A stretch of DNA of 64,000 nucleotides from Pisaster brevispinus. Taxonomy: Eukaryota; Echinodermata; Asteroidea; Forcipulatida; Asteriidae. The stretch is taken from assembly GCA_023634235.1 (NCBI GenBank), contig JAMKCF010000013.1:14013705-14077704 (forward strand). Direction: 5' to 3'. Position numbers and translations under genes: made by a program. The notes beneath the pieces are model-generated. The model ran no database searches and had not been told where the DNA came from. It saw only the letters and a program-made list of their open reading frames with translations. This document shows positions 62,412-64,000 of this stretch, in pieces. Numbering within the stretch: the stretch's first letter is position 1; every line of letters starts with the position of its first letter.

Positions 62412-64000
62412 AATGCTATTAGTAAGAATAGTTGCCTTTTATTTTTAATGTTTTATTAAACTCGAGCAGAATGCGACGACATTGTGAAGTTGAACTCAAA
62501 TTGTTACTTTTCCCCCTGTCTTTCACAGATCTCTTTTCGGAACTGGATTGGGCACGGCAAATCTTATTTTGTAGTAACAAATTTCAAGGTGGAAGTTATA
62601 TTTTACTAACGCTATTTACTTATTGCAAGAGATTGGTCCTATTTTGTTGTGCATGTGTTTTGCAATTCCTTCATACCCAATTGCCAAAGTGAAGGATTTG
62701 GAAGGACTTGGGCTGGTGGATAAAATGCGAGCGAAATTTCTTCCAACATTGGGAATAAAACATGTTGATTTGCAAGTAAATTTTTACATCGGTTATCGAG
62801 TCAAGTCTGTTACTTATTCGTTGACATTTCAACTATTTGCACGAGGTCTGTTAAAGCAGATGCATATTAATTTAATTTGTTTTTAATATAAGCATTCAAA
62901 GATCATACACAATGGTATATATATTTGCCTGAATTGCTATGGTCTTTGAGAAATGAGTGAAACTGTTAGTTTTGAACTTGCGATTACAAACCCTGATATT
63001 TGGAAACGGTACGAACACTATATCGAGGTTTTTCATCATTATTTTTTCCCGTGACTCCGGCGAGGACCAAAATAAGCTGAAACTTTCACTGGTTTGTTTA
63101 TTTCATGATTATGTTTTGGTCACATGAAGTGTGGGTACTGATCTTTGACAATTGCCAATCATGGCCGCTTGTTTAACTAGATTACGGCATAAATGCCGTG
63201 AAAGACATAGGACAAAGGTTTTTTTAATGTGTTTTTTCCCCATATATGTAATTGTTTGTGGGGCATGGTCTAATTTTCAGGTGCATTTGCTACTCTATAA
63301 GATGGTGGTTGACATTTACTCTGTCGATTAGTTGTTTATAAGTCAGATTATATTTGCGCCCTTTATTGTTAAGGAGACTGCTGTACATGTACTTTGATGG
63401 ATGCGATTGTCAAGAAATAAGAAGAAACTAACAGATATATGCAATATTCTAAAGTATTAAAGAACAAGCCGTCAAGATGAGATTGGAAAACACAGGGCGC
63501 CATCATTTGATGAAATACTCTCCGACTCGTGTCGACGCGGAAAACTGACTTGTGGTTGGCTGTTGACAAAAAATAGCACTTTGTTTAGACCGTAGCTCTT
63601 AATAAAATAAGTGTGATGCACATAAAAGTACATGTAGACGCCCCATTGGAACTATAACCCACTTCAGATTAACAGCAGTTCGACAATTATCATTTATCGA
63701 TGTTTGCGTATTAAACTGACTTAGCTTGAGTAAAATATTGTTTTTCTCTCTTTTTTACCCAGTCAGTTTCCCTTGTGGATTATAACTTGATAGTTTATTT
63801 TTTGTTATCTTCAAATTTTTAAATTTCTATGAATAGTTTTGTTTGTTTTAATGTTAACCAACTACTGGTGGTGATAGTTTGGCTTATACTAGAGTCTGTA
63901 ATGAAAAGTTAGGTGCAGGATTAGATATAACTAACTGTAAACTTGATTTTGAGATATTTCCGGGCGGGAGAAGTCCTTTAAACAAACAATTTATTAAAAG

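Larger units (their letters stand above)
60455..64000. other. Downstream flank of the OvoA-like gene
   Basis: 3' UTR and intergenic sequence. It contains a (TTTG)n run at 61532-61572, a SINE at 61808-62120, a large hairpin element at 62221-62411 and a repeat fragment at 61420-61500. An open frame at 62623-62886 has no recognisable domain. No further gene can be supported before 64000. Confidence 0.6.

Noticed and set aside
62623..62886. Open frame with a Lys/Leu-rich stretch (VKDLEGLGLVDKM)
   Set aside because: No family recognised, no matching splice partner seen, and AT-rich composition like the flanks. It could be a decayed exon but cannot be supported.

Overview
The window is eukaryotic nuclear DNA from an animal. 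It is AT-rich and intron-dominated, with canonical GT-AG splice sites and many short inverted-repeat elements, tRNA-headed SINE-like repeats and satellites. No prokaryotic gene organisation is present. The main gene encodes an ovothiol-biosynthesis enzyme of the OvoA type. As I recall, that family is retained in marine invertebrates and lost in most vertebrates. With the repeat landscape this suggests a marine invertebrate, plausibly an echinoderm such as a sea star. The species cannot be fixed from sequence alone. Layout: (1) 1-3958, minus strand, holds the 5' part of GTF3C3 (TFIIIC subunit with TPRs). Four coding exons (3857-3958, 2470-2743, 1816-1929, 705-976) splice in matching phases to give the first 254 residues: an N-terminal helix, a long acidic block, an AT-hook exon and the first TPR. 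The rest of the gene lies beyond position 1. (2) 3959-10820 is the region between the two divergent genes. It is dominated by an ~850-bp (CAATT)n satellite and a GATC-rich inverted-repeat element, and has one candidate untranslated exon. (3) 10860-60454, plus strand, is a complete OvoA-like gene of 18 coding exons. All 17 intron phases agree and the exons sum to 2292 nt, or 763 residues. The protein has an N-terminal DinB-like iron-binding domain (His70, His165, His169), a central FGE-sulfatase/EgtB-type domain ending in RRHFYQHAGFRVV, and a C-terminal SAM methyltransferase domain that looks shortened. (4) 60455-64000 is downstream sequence with repeats and no gene I can support. The introns hold most of the unusual structure: a 15-bp minisatellite with higher-order repeats (41975-43335), an 88-bp pyrimidine-strand minisatellite (about 52975-54500), a 43-bp tandem array of decoy splice acceptors directly before the seventh coding exon, an 11-bp array just after the eighth, and at least ten terminal-inverted-repeat or hairpin elements from several families. 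The two genes are not known to be functionally linked. GTF3C3 serves RNA polymerase III initiation and the OvoA-like enzyme serves thiol-histidine synthesis. I found no new multi-gene system. The features most worth checking are the divergent C-terminus of the OvoA-like protein, the frame-neutral AT-hook exon in GTF3C3 and the repeat architecture.
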